64,000 nt of DNA, from NCBI GenBank assembly GCA_002381185.1, contig DFOA01000020.1:280006-344005 (forward strand). The letters run 5' to 3'. The DNA is from Firmicutes bacterium UBA3553. GTDB taxonomy: Bacteria > Bacillota > Clostridia > Tissierellales > Sedimentibacteraceae. This document shows positions 41,840 to 51,052 of this stretch, in pieces. Position 1 is the first letter of the stretch. Each line of letters begins with the position of its first letter. The notes beneath the pieces are model-generated. The model saw only the letters and a list, made by a program, of their open reading frames with translations. It was not told the origin of the DNA and made no database searches. A program made the translations under genes and the position numbers.

Positions 41840-44365
41840 TTACTCGTATTTAACAGCTTCAATAATATTCAGCCTGGATGTTTTTAATGCCGGGCTGATT
41901 GAAGCTAAAACCGCAATTATGATACCTCCAATCATTGAACTTATAAAAAAGCTCAATGAATAGTGCAAAGCTATAGGCACATCAATTGTCTGCATCAACC
42001 TGGGCACTGATCTCATCATCAGCGTTCCTCCGATAATTCCCACAATGCCTCCGATACATCCTCCCGTGAGCGCTTCAATCATAATCATTTTCAATGTTTG
42101 TTTCTTACTGAGACCAATAGAACGCAAAATTGCAATAGAGCGCTTTCGCTCTATAAAGCTGATCATATAATTATTAAAAACTCCAAATATTCCGATAAGC
42201 ATTGCAATAACAGAAAATGCCTGCAGAATGAACATAAATTGATTATTGGAATCCTGATTTCTATGTTCCATGCTTGTTAAGGTATCTCCCCACACACCAC
42301 GTCTTTTAAACTTATCCTGAATGGACATAAGCACTTCGTCAGGGTCTTTTGAAGTTTTAACAAAAAAGTTTTCGTAATTTGAACGCTTCATATCGGTTTT
42401 AAAGTATTTTTGGGAAATAATTGCATTACTTCCATTTTGCATTATAGAATCATAAAAACCTATTACATTGTAAGTTTTATTGCCGCTGTCCATCTCCAGG
42501 GTTATGTCATCGCCGACTTTCAAGTTTAAACTTTCTTTAACCATGTTTGCCACAAGAATATTTCGTGCTTCATTCAATCGCCTGAAGAGTTCATCTGCAT
42601 CTTTGTTTTCTTCCGTGCGAAACTCCACGTATTCTCTGTATCTATTGATATCCGCCCCCTGCAGGTAACGAATAGTGTACTGTCTGTCTGCTACATTTAC
42701 TCCTCCCCAGTATTCGAAGGCACCATAAGTTCCCTCTACACCTTCTATACTGCGAATGACTTGTTCCATATTTCTGTCAGCTCCGTTTAAACTTAACATT
42801 ATATCAAACTTCCAGTCCTTATAAGCATTTAATACTTCTATCCCGACACTGTGGCTGATAGTATTAATCATAAGCATAACCGAGATTCCTATGGCAAGGA
42901 GAGAAATATTATTTAATATATTTTTATTTCCATTTAAGTTTTTTACGGCAAGAATCCCTTCATTGCCAAAAACAAACCCATATAATTTTTCAAAAATTCT
43001 CAGGAAATACTTAGTAATATATGGAACGCAAATGATTACCGCAACTGTTGTAATAAGCATGCAAAAAACATTAACCGGGAGTGCCAGTGATTTAGGCGCA
43101 ACCTGTGGCAATACTAAAGAAAGAATCAACATAATTATCCCGGCATACTTTTTCCAGATTTTTTTAACTGATTTTTTTTGCTCAATGTTTAAAACCAGCT
43201 CCTTAATAGGAATTTTCGAAGCCTTGCTGATTGGTATCCACGAACTTACCAATGCTACTACAATTGCCAGCATGAATGCAGCTAACATTTGAGCAAAATT
43301 ATATTTTATTGAAACGTTCATATTTCCGTTATAAGGATCGGCAGCCATTATGCTTGTTACTAAATACAAGACTCCTACTCCTAAAATATTTCCTAAAACT
43401 CCGCCAATCAGTCCATATGTAAAGCTTTCACCTATCAAGACTATGTCAGTCATGCGTCTTGTGGCACCGATGCTTCGAAATGTACCGATAACAGGAAGGC
43501 GCTCAACAGTGATTACTTTAAAAGTTGAATAAATAATAAAAATACTTATAAAAAGCACCATTGTTGTCATCAAAAATAACGGTACGACAATAAACTGCAT
43601 ATAACTCTCTATTTCTTCAGTCGAAAACGGCTCGCGGACAGTATATCTTGGATACATCCTGCTTAAGCCTTCTTTGACAGCCGGCATTTCAGCTCCTTCT
43701 TCAAGGACAACATAGGCTGTCTGCGCTCTTCCTCTCAGGTTGAAAAATGAAGAAAGTGTGTCAATAGGCATTAATGCAGTCATAGTATCTGATTGAGGGC
43801 TGTGCTGAAAAATCCCTGTGGGCCTGGAAATTCCCCATACAATCAGTATACGGTTTTTATTATTTACTTCAATATTAATACTATCGCCGACACTAAAACC
43901 GTATTTATCAGCAAACAGCTTGCTTAAAATAATACAATTTCCTTCAAATGCTTTACCAACTGCCTTCTCACTGAAATTTACAGGATTGAATTCTTCCAGC
44001 TCTTTTAGATTGAAACCTCTTATGTGCAGATTTTCAGATTTAACTTTTGATGACTTAGCTTCATTTGCGGACAATTTATAGATACCTCCTGCCGACATCT
44101 CTCCGACTGTAAAATCAACACCCTCCAGAGGCTCGGCCCTCAGCTTAAATGTGCTTGAAGGAGACTGTTTGTCCGGAACAATTATTAAATCTGCCTTACC
44201 TGTCTGCATTTTCATCTGTGCTTCATACATGCTGCTCATAGAACCGGATAAGCCGCTGGACGTAAAAAAAAGTGCAGAAGAAAGTGTTATGGAAAAAATA
44301 ATAATAAAAGCCCTGAATTTTTTCTCAAGTATACTTTTTAAAATAAACTTTATAATAATGCTCAT
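41840..44365 (-). CDS. ABC transporter permease, FtsX/MacB family, large two-module form
   Basis: An 841-residue permease with two FtsX domains (about 255-385 and 715-835), two large extracytoplasmic MacB-like domains, and about eight membrane segments. The end SPALKTSRLNIIEAVKYE is the usual FtsX C-terminus. Such three-gene sets (permease, LolD-like ATPase, HlyD-like adaptor) in Firmicutes export peptides, lipoproteins or antimicrobials. No peptide or two-component gene is next to it, so the cargo is unknown. Confidence 0.9.
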   Translation of the reverse strand: MSIIIKFILKSILEKKFRAFIIIFSITLSSALFFTSSGLSGSMSSMYEAQMKMQTGKADLIIVPDKQSPSSTFKLRAEPLEGVDFTVGEMSAGGIYKLSANEAKSSKVKSENLHIRGFNLKELEEFNPVNFSEKAVGKAFEGNCIILSKLFADKYGFSVGDSINIEVNNKNRILIVWGISRPTGIFQHSPQSDTMTALMPIDTLSSFFNLRGRAQTAYVVLEEGAEMPAVKEGLSRMYPRYTVREPFSTEEIESYMQFIVVPLFLMTTMVLFISIFIIYSTFKVITVERLPVIGTFRSIGATRRMTDIVLIGESFTYGLIGGVLGNILGVGVLYLVTSIMAADPYNGNMNVSIKYNFAQMLAAFMLAIVVALVSSWIPISKASKIPIKELVLNIEQKKSVKKIWKKYAGIIMLILSLVLPQVAPKSLALPVNVFCMLITTVAVIICVPYITKYFLRIFEKLYGFVFGNEGILAVKNLNGNKNILNNISLLAIGISVMLMINTISHSVGIEVLNAYKDWKFDIMLSLNGADRNMEQVIRSIEGVEGTYGAFEYWGGVNVADRQYTIRYLQGADINRYREYVEFRTEENKDADELFRRLNEARNILVANMVKESLNLKVGDDITLEMDSGNKTYNVIGFYDSIMQNGSNAIISQKYFKTDMKRSNYENFFVKTSKDPDEVLMSIQDKFKRRGVWGDTLTSMEHRNQDSNNQFMFILQAFSVIAMLIGIFGVFNNYMISFIERKRSIAILRSIGLSKKQTLKMIMIEALTGGCIGGIVGIIGGTLMMRSVPRLMQTIDVPIALHYSLSFFISSMIGGIIIAVLASISPALKTSRLNIIEAVKYE

Positions 44366-44845
44366 GGTAACCCCCAGATTCTTAAAAGCCCCAATTAATA
44401 AAGAAGCACATACTTTCGCCGACCGCTCTTTTTATCATTCATCATATAAAACTTATTAGATTTATTTAAAAATATTACGTAATGCAATTGTATAAATTTA
44501 TGTAATTATTATTGTTAAGGCTGCTATGCATTCAGTATTTGATTTCAAATAAAATAATGTAAAATTATAGCCATTGTGTGTTTACTTCTGATGTATACTA
44601 TAAATAAACGGGAAATTTTTATCAAGAGAATTTTTATAAATTGAAGAAAAAATTTTTATGCCCGTTAATTGCAAATATCCTATGAAATAACTGACATAGA
44701 GGATTACAGCAAAAGAATTATTTTATTTATATTATTAGTGATATTGAATTATATTATTGATTTTTTCTAAATATATAATAAAATAGGTAATGTCACCTTA
44801 GACGGTGTAAATATAATCTTGCTTAAGATAAAGAGAGGTCTGAAT
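44366..44845. other. divergent intergenic region between the FtsX permease and MATE genes
   Basis: 480 very AT-rich bases. AACGGG (44608-44613) can pair with CCCGTT (44661-44666), helped by inner A/T tracts, giving a long-range stem in the MATE leader region. TATAAT occurs at 44812-44817, close to the MATE start. I can support no gene here. Confidence 0.4.
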
Positions 44846-46195
44846 ATGCAAAAGTATGATATGTTGAAAGATAACCCAGGTAAATCATTATTCTTTTTCG
44901 CCTTACCTATGATACTTGGCAATCTTTTTCAACAGTTTTACAATATGGCTGATTCTATCATTGTAGGAAAGTTCGTTGGCGAAGACGCGCTGGCAGCTGT
45001 GGGAGCTTCATATTCCCTGACAACCGTATTTATTATGATAGCAATAGGAGGTGGAATCGGTGCTTCAGTTTTGACATCCCAATACATGGGCGCAGGGGAA
45101 TATAAAAAAATGAAAACCTCTGTTTATACAGCACTGATAAGCTTCTTTGCCGTAAGCATGATTATGCTGATATTCGGCATGGCAATGAAAGAGCAGCTGT
45201 TGCTGTTGCTGAATACTCCCGGAAATATCTTTGAGGATTCTGTTCTTTACCTGAAAATTTATTTCATAGGTCTTCCGTTTTTATTTATGTACAATGTTTT
45301 ATCAGCAGTGTTCAATGCTCTGGGTAAATCACAAATTCCTTTGTACCTGCTAATATTTTCTTCCCTGCTGAATGTTGTTCTTGATTTGTACATGGTAATA
45401 GTACTTAATATGGCAGTTGCCGGAGTAGCAATTGCCACGGTTATCGCTCAAGGAATCTCCGCTGTGATTTCATTTGTAATTTTAATGAGAACATTAAAAA
45501 ATTACGGCAGCATAACAGAGAAAGCAGAGCAGCTGTACAGTATAACTATGCTGAAAAAAATGGTATATATCGCCATACCATCTATACTCCAGCAATCAAT
45601 TGTATCTATAGGAATGCTGCTTGTACAATCAGTGGTAAATGGATTCGGTTCTTCGGCACTTGCCGGCTACTCCGCAGGAATGCGTATTGAATCTGTATGC
45701 ATTGTTCCGATGATTGCCACCGGCAATGCAATCTCTACATTCACCGCGCAGAATCTCGGTGCAAGTCAAACTGAAAGGGTACGTAAAGGATACTATGCCG
45801 GATATAAAATTATTGTCGCTTTCGCAATATTAATATGCATAGTCTTAAGCTTATTTCACAAGCAGATTATTTCAGCGTTTGTGGATCAGGAAAGCGGCAT
45901 GGAAGCATTTACAGTGGGAAACAGCTACCTTAAGTTCATAGGATTTTTCTTTGCCATGATTGGATTTAAGTCTATAACAGACGGAGTCTTGCGTGGTTCC
46001 GGTGATATGATCATTTTTACAATCGCAAACTTGGTAAATCTCGGAATAAGAGTCTTTGTGGCTTTTCGTTTTGCTCCCGTTTGGGGAATACAGGCTGTAT
46101 GGTATGCGGTTCCCATGGGATGGACTGCAAACTACATGATTTCATTCTCCAGATATTTAACAGGAAATTGGTCCAAAAGGGACATTATTAATTAA
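44846..46195 (+). CDS. MATE family multidrug/toxin exporter
   Basis: A 449-residue transporter with 12 predicted helices and MATE features FALPMILGNLFQQFYNMADSIIVGKFVGEDALAAVGAS and the second-half GTGNAISTFTAQNLGA-like stretch (ATGNAISTFTAQNLGAS). It exports cationic compounds with H+ or Na+. ATG 44846 follows AGAGAGG; a TTG 27 bases upstream is less likely. A clear terminator follows. It is one of the few plus-strand genes. Confidence 0.92.
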   Translation: MQKYDMLKDNPGKSLFFFALPMILGNLFQQFYNMADSIIVGKFVGEDALAAVGASYSLTTVFIMIAIGGGIGASVLTSQYMGAGEYKKMKTSVYTALISFFAVSMIMLIFGMAMKEQLLLLLNTPGNIFEDSVLYLKIYFIGLPFLFMYNVLSAVFNALGKSQIPLYLLIFSSLLNVVLDLYMVIVLNMAVAGVAIATVIAQGISAVISFVILMRTLKNYGSITEKAEQLYSITMLKKMVYIAIPSILQQSIVSIGMLLVQSVVNGFGSSALAGYSAGMRIESVCIVPMIATGNAISTFTAQNLGASQTERVRKGYYAGYKIIVAFAILICIVLSLFHKQIISAFVDQESGMEAFTVGNSYLKFIGFFFAMIGFKSITDGVLRGSGDMIIFTIANLVNLGIRVFVAFRFAPVWGIQAVWYAVPMGWTANYMISFSRYLTGNWSKRDIIN

Positions 46196-46284
46196 GACAG
46201 TATATCTGACTTGGTGAATTGAGTGTACTAACAAACAATTGAAAGCAATTTTAATTTCACTTTCCCTAAATATGTCAATACAAG

Positions 46285-46331
46285 AAAAGCATAGATTTGA
46301 CTACCATAGTCCAGAACCTATGCTTTTTTTC
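46285..46331. terminator. bidirectional terminator between MATE and BclA-like genes
   Basis: AAAAGCATAG (46285-46294) pairs with CTATGCTTTT (46318-46327), with an inner GACTA/TAGTC stem. T-run TTTTTTT follows on the plus strand. Confidence 0.75.
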
Positions 46332-46363
46332 TTAACTAATATATCTTAGTTTTACATAATTAT

Positions 46364-47536
46364 TTAATTACTCAATTGAACAATAGTTAAAGAACGATTC
46401 ATATAACCTAAAACAGGAAAATCCGTACTAATACTTGCTCCTACTTCATCTCCCGCTGCCAAGGATGCTTGAACGACAAACGTCGAACTACTTCTATTAG
46501 ATATCTTGAAAAAAGTAGTAATATCGCCAAAAATCGGCGAACCATTGACAGTAATAATGGCATTTAGATATGGTTGATCCGGATCCGGATCAGTAGTTGC
46601 TTCAGCGTTAATAGATACCGTTATTTGATAAATTCCGCTTTCTCCTACCACTAATTCGTTGCCAGACAGACTAACTGTGATAGTATCTGATAAAGGTCCG
46701 ACCACATTGAATGGTACGGGTGTGAATGTTGCCCCAGGTGTCTCTACACTGCTTCCTCTTAAAGACCCATAAGCCAAAACGACCTCCCCAGTTGGCCCGG
46801 TAGGCCCAGTTGGTCCGGTAGGTCCAATGAGTCCAGTGGGTCCAGTTGGTCCGGTGGGTCCGGTGAGTCCAGTGGGTCCAATGGGTCCGGTCGGTCCGGT
46901 GGATCCAGTGGGTCCAATGGGTCCAATGGGTCCGGTGGGTCCAGTTAATCCAATGGGTCCAGTGGGTCCGGTGAGTCCTGTTGGTCCGGTGGGTCCAGTG
47001 GGTCCTGTTGGTCCGGTAGGTCCTGTTGGTCCGGTAGGTCCAGTGGATCCTGTAGGTCCAATAGGTCCTGTTGGTCCTATGGGTCCGGTGGGTCCTGTTG
47101 GTCCGGTGGGTCCTGTTGGTCCGGTCACGCCTGTATCATCTGTTCCAATTATAGCCAAAGATGCTTTGACCGGGACAATCGTTGAATAATAAACCGTAGC
47201 ATTGCTGTTATTCCTCAATACTACGGTTACCGGCGTTGCCACAACCTCTATAATGCCAACTCCAACCACTTCTCCCGTTTTGATTGGTGAGTTGCCTATT
47301 ATCGCATCTCCTTGCAATGAAACCAGCGCAAATCCAGCACCAATGGTTGATATAGAGGATTGCGTGGCCACCCACCAGTCAAACTCATATCTGCCCGCTT
47401 CTTGTATTGTAATAACGCCAGTGGCGTTGTCATAACTGATATTTCCATCAGACATCACAATTGAATCAAAGATGACATTCTCGTTAGATTCAACGGCGCC
47501 TGCTATTAAACGTTCAGCCTGTAATGATATACTCAT
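46364..47536 (-). CDS. collagen-like BclA-type spore surface protein
   Basis: A 390-residue protein in three parts: an N-terminal beta-rich domain (1-133), a collagen-like region (about 136-252) of some 38 Gly-x-y triplets, nearly all GPT with some GPI, GLT, GST, and a C-terminal BclA-like jelly-roll domain (TFTPVPFNVVGPLSDTITVSL...). BclA proteins are exosporium glycoproteins; the Thr residues in GPT are the sugar attachment sites. The N-terminus lacks a signal peptide, as expected for a mother-cell protein assembled onto the spore. The domain order, with a globular part on both sides of the repeats, resembles clostridial BclA-like proteins. Confidence 0.88.
   Translation of the reverse strand: MSISLQAERLIAGAVESNENVIFDSIVMSDGNISYDNATGVITIQEAGRYEFDWWVATQSSISTIGAGFALVSLQGDAIIGNSPIKTGEVVGVGIIEVVATPVTVVLRNNSNATVYYSTIVPVKASLAIIGTDDTGVTGPTGPTGPTGPTGPIGPTGPIGPTGSTGPTGPTGPTGPTGPTGPTGPTGLTGPTGPIGLTGPTGPIGPIGPTGSTGPTGPIGPTGLTGPTGPTGPTGLIGPTGPTGPTGPTGEVVLAYGSLRGSSVETPGATFTPVPFNVVGPLSDTITVSLSGNELVVGESGIYQITVSINAEATTDPDPDQPYLNAIITVNGSPIFGDITTFFKISNRSSSTFVVQASLAAGDEVGASISTDFPVLGYMNRSLTIVQLSN
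46785..47135. repeat. collagen-coding minisatellite (9-bp GGT-CCN-GTN units)
   Basis: About 115 codons built from near-identical 9-base units coding Gly-Pro-Thr/Ile. Such tracts change length by slippage between strains. Confidence 0.85.
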
Positions 47537-47571
47537 AAGTATACCTCCTATTTCAAAATAACTCCTATAAT

Positions 47572-47600
47572 CATTTTATGTTGACAAGCTGAATCTGTGC
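47572..47600 (-). promoter_or_regulatory. sigma-K/sigma-E-like promoter of the BclA-like gene
   Basis: On the minus strand GCAC, 16 bases, then CATAAAATG: close to the mother-cell pattern AC-N16/17-CATAnnnTA. It lies about 36 bases before the start codon, which has GGAGG well placed. Confidence 0.55.
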
Positions 47601-47744
47601 ATAAGTTATGGACAAAGTATTTGAATATGGGCATTATTGTATAGAATGCTTCAACTAAAAATGCCAGAGTTAGAACCAATCAAAACTCATTCAGTGAGAG
47701 TATTATTTCGCCGGATGGTTTCACTAGTTCCAACTCCTGTTTTA

Positions 47745-48506
47745 TTAAATGCTGATTATTCTTTTCGCCTGCACTTTAAGCCTGGATTTAAAAACTGCTG
47801 AATTGCTGCTTTCATTTATTCCTTCCACATATACTGTGCCGTCGTTGACTTCGTCGATACCCTTGCTGAGTATTATGGTATCTCCCGGCAATGCCTCATG
47901 AATATAATTCACTTCTATGGATTTGGTGAAATAATTCTTGTGATTTTCTATAGTGAAGCAATCCATGATATAGTCAAGATATTTAGAATTGTTGAGATGC
48001 TCATTCATATCTATATCGCTGTATCCCACGGTTTTCCTGTAAACCTCTGACATACTCCCGCTTGCATTTATCCTTCCCAAAGAGCAATCAATTGACCGTT
48101 CCCTTCCGGCTTCAGGAAATTCCGAATTAATTACCTTGCTCCTCTTTAATCTTCTGCTGTTCATGTCGATTATAACCCAATTGGTAACAGCTCTCGCAAT
48201 TATATCATTATTTTCATCATACACCAAAAAATCCCTTTCAAAGTTTATCTTGTCCGGCTGAAGAGGCCATGTTTCCACAAATATATTCTCATTCCACACA
48301 GGATATCTTTCAATATCCGCCCTGACGCTTGCAAGCACCCATATCAGATTATCTTTTAGTAATACATCTCTCCCCACACCCAATTTTTCGGCATGTTCTG
48401 TTGCCATGTCCTGAAAATAAACAAACATGGTGCTAAGTTTCAACTTCCTGCTGAAGTCCACATCACTGATATGAACCGTGTGTTTTTTTCTATATATAGC
48501 TTCCAA
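47745..48506 (-). CDS. acyl-ACP thioesterase, FatA/FatB-like
   Basis: A 253-residue double hot-dog thioesterase. The N-terminal half has YFQDMATEHAEKLGVG and WVLASVRADIERYP; the C-terminal half has VGYSDIDMNEHLNNSKYLDYIMDCF with the conserved Asn-His pair. It releases free fatty acids from acyl carrier protein. It lies 119 bases downstream of the Ynj-like cluster on the same strand, with a weak hairpin between, so it may or may not be co-transcribed. Confidence 0.92.
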   Translation of the reverse strand: MEAIYRKKHTVHISDVDFSRKLKLSTMFVYFQDMATEHAEKLGVGRDVLLKDNLIWVLASVRADIERYPVWNENIFVETWPLQPDKINFERDFLVYDENNDIIARAVTNWVIIDMNSRRLKRSKVINSEFPEAGRERSIDCSLGRINASGSMSEVYRKTVGYSDIDMNEHLNNSKYLDYIMDCFTIENHKNYFTKSIEVNYIHEALPGDTIILSKGIDEVNDGTVYVEGINESSNSAVFKSRLKVQAKRIISI

Positions 48507-48625
48507 TTTAATCCTTCTCTCCTAAAAATGTACATTAATTATACCACCACAAAAATACGTGTTCAACCATATATCTAAGCAACCGAAAATATTTTAACAA
48601 TCAGTATTGTTATCCTACAGTAAAA

Positions 48626-49405
48626 TCATTCATTGTAATTGTTTATTCTTAATATTTTATCCGAAAACACTATGCTGCCGTCTCCCAGTGATGTAATCTT
48701 CCCGAGAAAGCTGTCCACTTCTTCAATATTTGTGCCGTTAACAAGAACAGCAGGCTCTGAACACAGCACCACCCTGCCATTAAACAGAAATGCTATTTTA
48801 TCACTCATGAAAAATGCATCCTCTTTGTCATGAGTAATCATGACTGTGGTAATTTTGAATTGTCTGTGCAGCCTTAATATATAATCTCTTATGTAGAGAC
48901 GGAGGTTGTTGTCAAGCCCTGTGAAAGGTTCATCCAGCAGCAGAACCTTCGGCTCTGATGCCAACGCCCTCATAAGAGCAACAAGCTGCTGCTGTCCTCC
49001 CGAAAGCTGGTGGGCATATTTGTGCAGATGTGCCTTCATATTGAAAAATTCAACTATTTCCTCTGTTTTTCCGATAATTTTATCCTTGCCGAACTTTTTC
49101 ATCTTCATTCCAAACTGTATGTTTTCAATGACGGTCAAGTGCGGAAAAAGATGCTTGGATTGATGAACCATGGCTATTTGCCTTTTTTCCATTGGGAGAC
49201 AATTTATAACTTCATTGTCAAGAACCACCTGCCCTTCATCGGCAGAAAGCGCTCCCGTGATAATTCTTAAAATAGTTGTCTTGCCTGCGCCGCTTGGCCC
49301 AAGGATTGAATAAAAACAGCTTTCATCTATACTAAAATTTATGTTGCTCAAAATGTTAACTTTCCCTATGCTGTAGCTAAGGTTTTTCAGCTCCAAAAAA
49401 CTCAT
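48626..49405 (-). CDS. ABC transporter ATP-binding protein of the Ynj-like cluster (YnjD-like)
   Basis: A 259-residue ATPase of the molybdate/iron/thiamine-type subfamily: Walker A GPSGAGKTT, signature LSGGQQQL, Walker B VLLLDEPFTGLD, and a short regulatory tail. It follows two permease genes and a solute-binding gene. I place the start at ATG 49405, inside the end of the preceding permease gene; ATG 49414 is also possible. It energises the importer formed with the genes at 49377-52250. In E. coli the corresponding protein is YnjD. Confidence 0.85.
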   Translation of the reverse strand: MSFLELKNLSYSIGKVNILSNINFSIDESCFYSILGPSGAGKTTILRIITGALSADEGQVVLDNEVINCLPMEKRQIAMVHQSKHLFPHLTVIENIQFGMKMKKFGKDKIIGKTEEIVEFFNMKAHLHKYAHQLSGGQQQLVALMRALASEPKVLLLDEPFTGLDNNLRLYIRDYILRLHRQFKITTVMITHDKEDAFFMSDKIAFLFNGRVVLCSEPAVLVNGTNIEEVDSFLGKITSLGDGSIVFSDKILRINNYNE

Positions 49406-50192
49406 ACGATTCATTTCTCTTTCTGTTATTGTAAATTTTTTCGATTCCCGCACAAAGTGCCATCACTATTATACCATACAGCATGTACAAAAGTGTATAT
49501 ACGGATGCAATATTTCTGTCAGAGCCTGTTATATACGGTGTCATTATCATTGAAAAATTTACCGATTTATAATCTCCCACAAAGAAGTTTACAAAATATT
49601 GCGAATATGAAATGATAAATGCCATTAAAAAACTTGAAATATAACCAGTCAGGTAAACAGGCACATTTATTAAATAAAATGCTTTCCATCTGTCGGCACC
49701 GAGGCCTCTGGCAACCTGCTCCTGTTCCATACCCCATACGTGATAAAATGAATAAACCATTTTAAATGCATATGGCAGTGCAAAATAAACATGAAGAATC
49801 AGAACCACTGCACTTCCTCTGATACCAAACATATTTAACAGCATTTTATGGCTTCCGATGCACACGCTTACAACCGGCAAAAGCATGGGCAAATAAAACA
49901 TACTTTCCAGCTGATGCTTGTATTTGAAGCTGCTTTTTATAAAAAACCTTGAAAGCATTATGCTCAGCACAAGTGAAATAAATGCCGCCGCTGCGGAAAA
50001 CACAACAGATTTCACTCCGATAAGCCAGTCTCCGGAATCAAAAAAGTATCTGAACCATCTTAATGTGAAGTTAGACGGCATGACTTCATCGGCTGCCCAG
50101 CTTGAGAAAAATGCCCATATGAGCATGGACAGAAGCGGAAGAAACAAAAATACCATTAACACAGCATATATAAGCTTGTTTAAAATTTTCAT
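49377..50192 (-). CDS. ABC transporter permease, second half (YnjC-like)
   Basis: A 271-residue permease with six helices and an EAA-type loop (GMEQEQVARGLGADRWKAFYLINVPVYLTG). Its ATG overlaps the stop of the preceding permease by 4 bases. In E. coli both halves are fused in one 511-residue YnjC; here they are separate. Confidence 0.86.
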   Translation of the reverse strand: MKILNKLIYAVLMVFLFLPLLSMLIWAFFSSWAADEVMPSNFTLRWFRYFFDSGDWLIGVKSVVFSAAAAFISLVLSIMLSRFFIKSSFKYKHQLESMFYLPMLLPVVSVCIGSHKMLLNMFGIRGSAVVLILHVYFALPYAFKMVYSFYHVWGMEQEQVARGLGADRWKAFYLINVPVYLTGYISSFLMAFIISYSQYFVNFFVGDYKSVNFSMIMTPYITGSDRNIASVYTLLYMLYGIIVMALCAGIEKIYNNRKRNESYEFFGAEKP

Positions 50193-51052
50193 AAAGAAGT
50201 TCCTTTTTTCGTTTGTTTAAGTGATTTATAAAATATGACACACAGTATAACCGATACTGCCATCATCACGAAATTCACCGCCATGGATAGCGCCCTGAAA
50301 GACAAATCCGGATTTATATATGTGTTGTATGCCAGCACACCTATAGAAACGGGTGTTGAAGGGCCTAAAAAATAATATCCCTCATAGGAAAACAGGTTGT
50401 AATTAAAAATAATCAAAAAAGATGTAAGTATTGAATGCCTGCACAAGGGCAGTAGAACTTTATATACATACATCATATCGGTGCAGCCTAAATTTTTGGC
50501 TGTTTCTCTGTATTCCGAGTCTGTTTTAAGAAATATGGGATATAGTGAAAATGCAACAAATGGAATACCTTTAAAAATATTCAGGATTATAACTGCAATA
50601 CCCCTGGAATTGTAAATAATATCAAGAGAGCTTACATTGAGTCCCAAAATCAAAAATATGTGATAAATCAGCCCTCTGCTGCTGTAAGTATTATATATCA
50701 GTGCTGCCGCCGCAATGTAGGAAAGAATTATGGGGTACCGGTACATAAAGGTCGTCAACCCTCTTTTATTCCGTGAAAAGGTATAGCTCAGATATGTTCC
50801 GGCAGCAATGGACATGGTGCTTGAGAGCAATGCAATCATCACGCTGAACAAAAAACCTTCCAGAAAAATTCTGTCTCCAATCAATTTCAAATAGTGCTTA
50901 AAGGTAATTTCATTTAAAAAAAGCTCGGGTATAATGCCCAAGCTTTCTATAAACGTATTTGCAAAAACATAAGCAGTAATTGAAAACACTATCAAAAAAG
51001 AAGGTATAATAAGAAGTGAATCCTCTATGATATTCTTCCTATTGCTTTTCAA
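50189..51052 (-). CDS. ABC transporter permease, first half (YnjC-like)
   Basis: A 287-residue permease with six helices and the EAA loop TDSEYRETAKNLGCTDMMYVYKVLLPLCRHSI. It overlaps the binding-protein gene by 14 bases. It should pair with the product of 49377 to form the channel of the importer. Confidence 0.86.
   Translation of the reverse strand: MKSNRKNIIEDSLLIIPSFLIVFSITAYVFANTFIESLGIIPELFLNEITFKHYLKLIGDRIFLEGFLFSVMIALLSSTMSIAAGTYLSYTFSRNKRGLTTFMYRYPIILSYIAAAALIYNTYSSRGLIYHIFLILGLNVSSLDIIYNSRGIAVIILNIFKGIPFVAFSLYPIFLKTDSEYRETAKNLGCTDMMYVYKVLLPLCRHSILTSFLIIFNYNLFSYEGYYFLGPSTPVSIGVLAYNTYINPDLSFRALSMAVNFVMMAVSVILCVIFYKSLKQTKKGTSL

Noticed and set aside
44794..44807. CACC/GGTG dyad before the MATE gene as a MerR-type operator
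   Set aside because: Arms are only 4 bases long and the promoter spacing does not fit.
46785..47135. Regular short repeats that could look like a CRISPR array
   Set aside because: Units are 9 bases and in frame with a collagen-like protein; there are no spacers of constant length.
46827..47189. Plus-strand frame coding (Gly-Pro-Val)n opposite the BclA-like gene
   Set aside because: It is the mirror of the collagen triplets on the other strand. No ribosome-binding site, and the minus-strand protein has recognisable domains on both sides.
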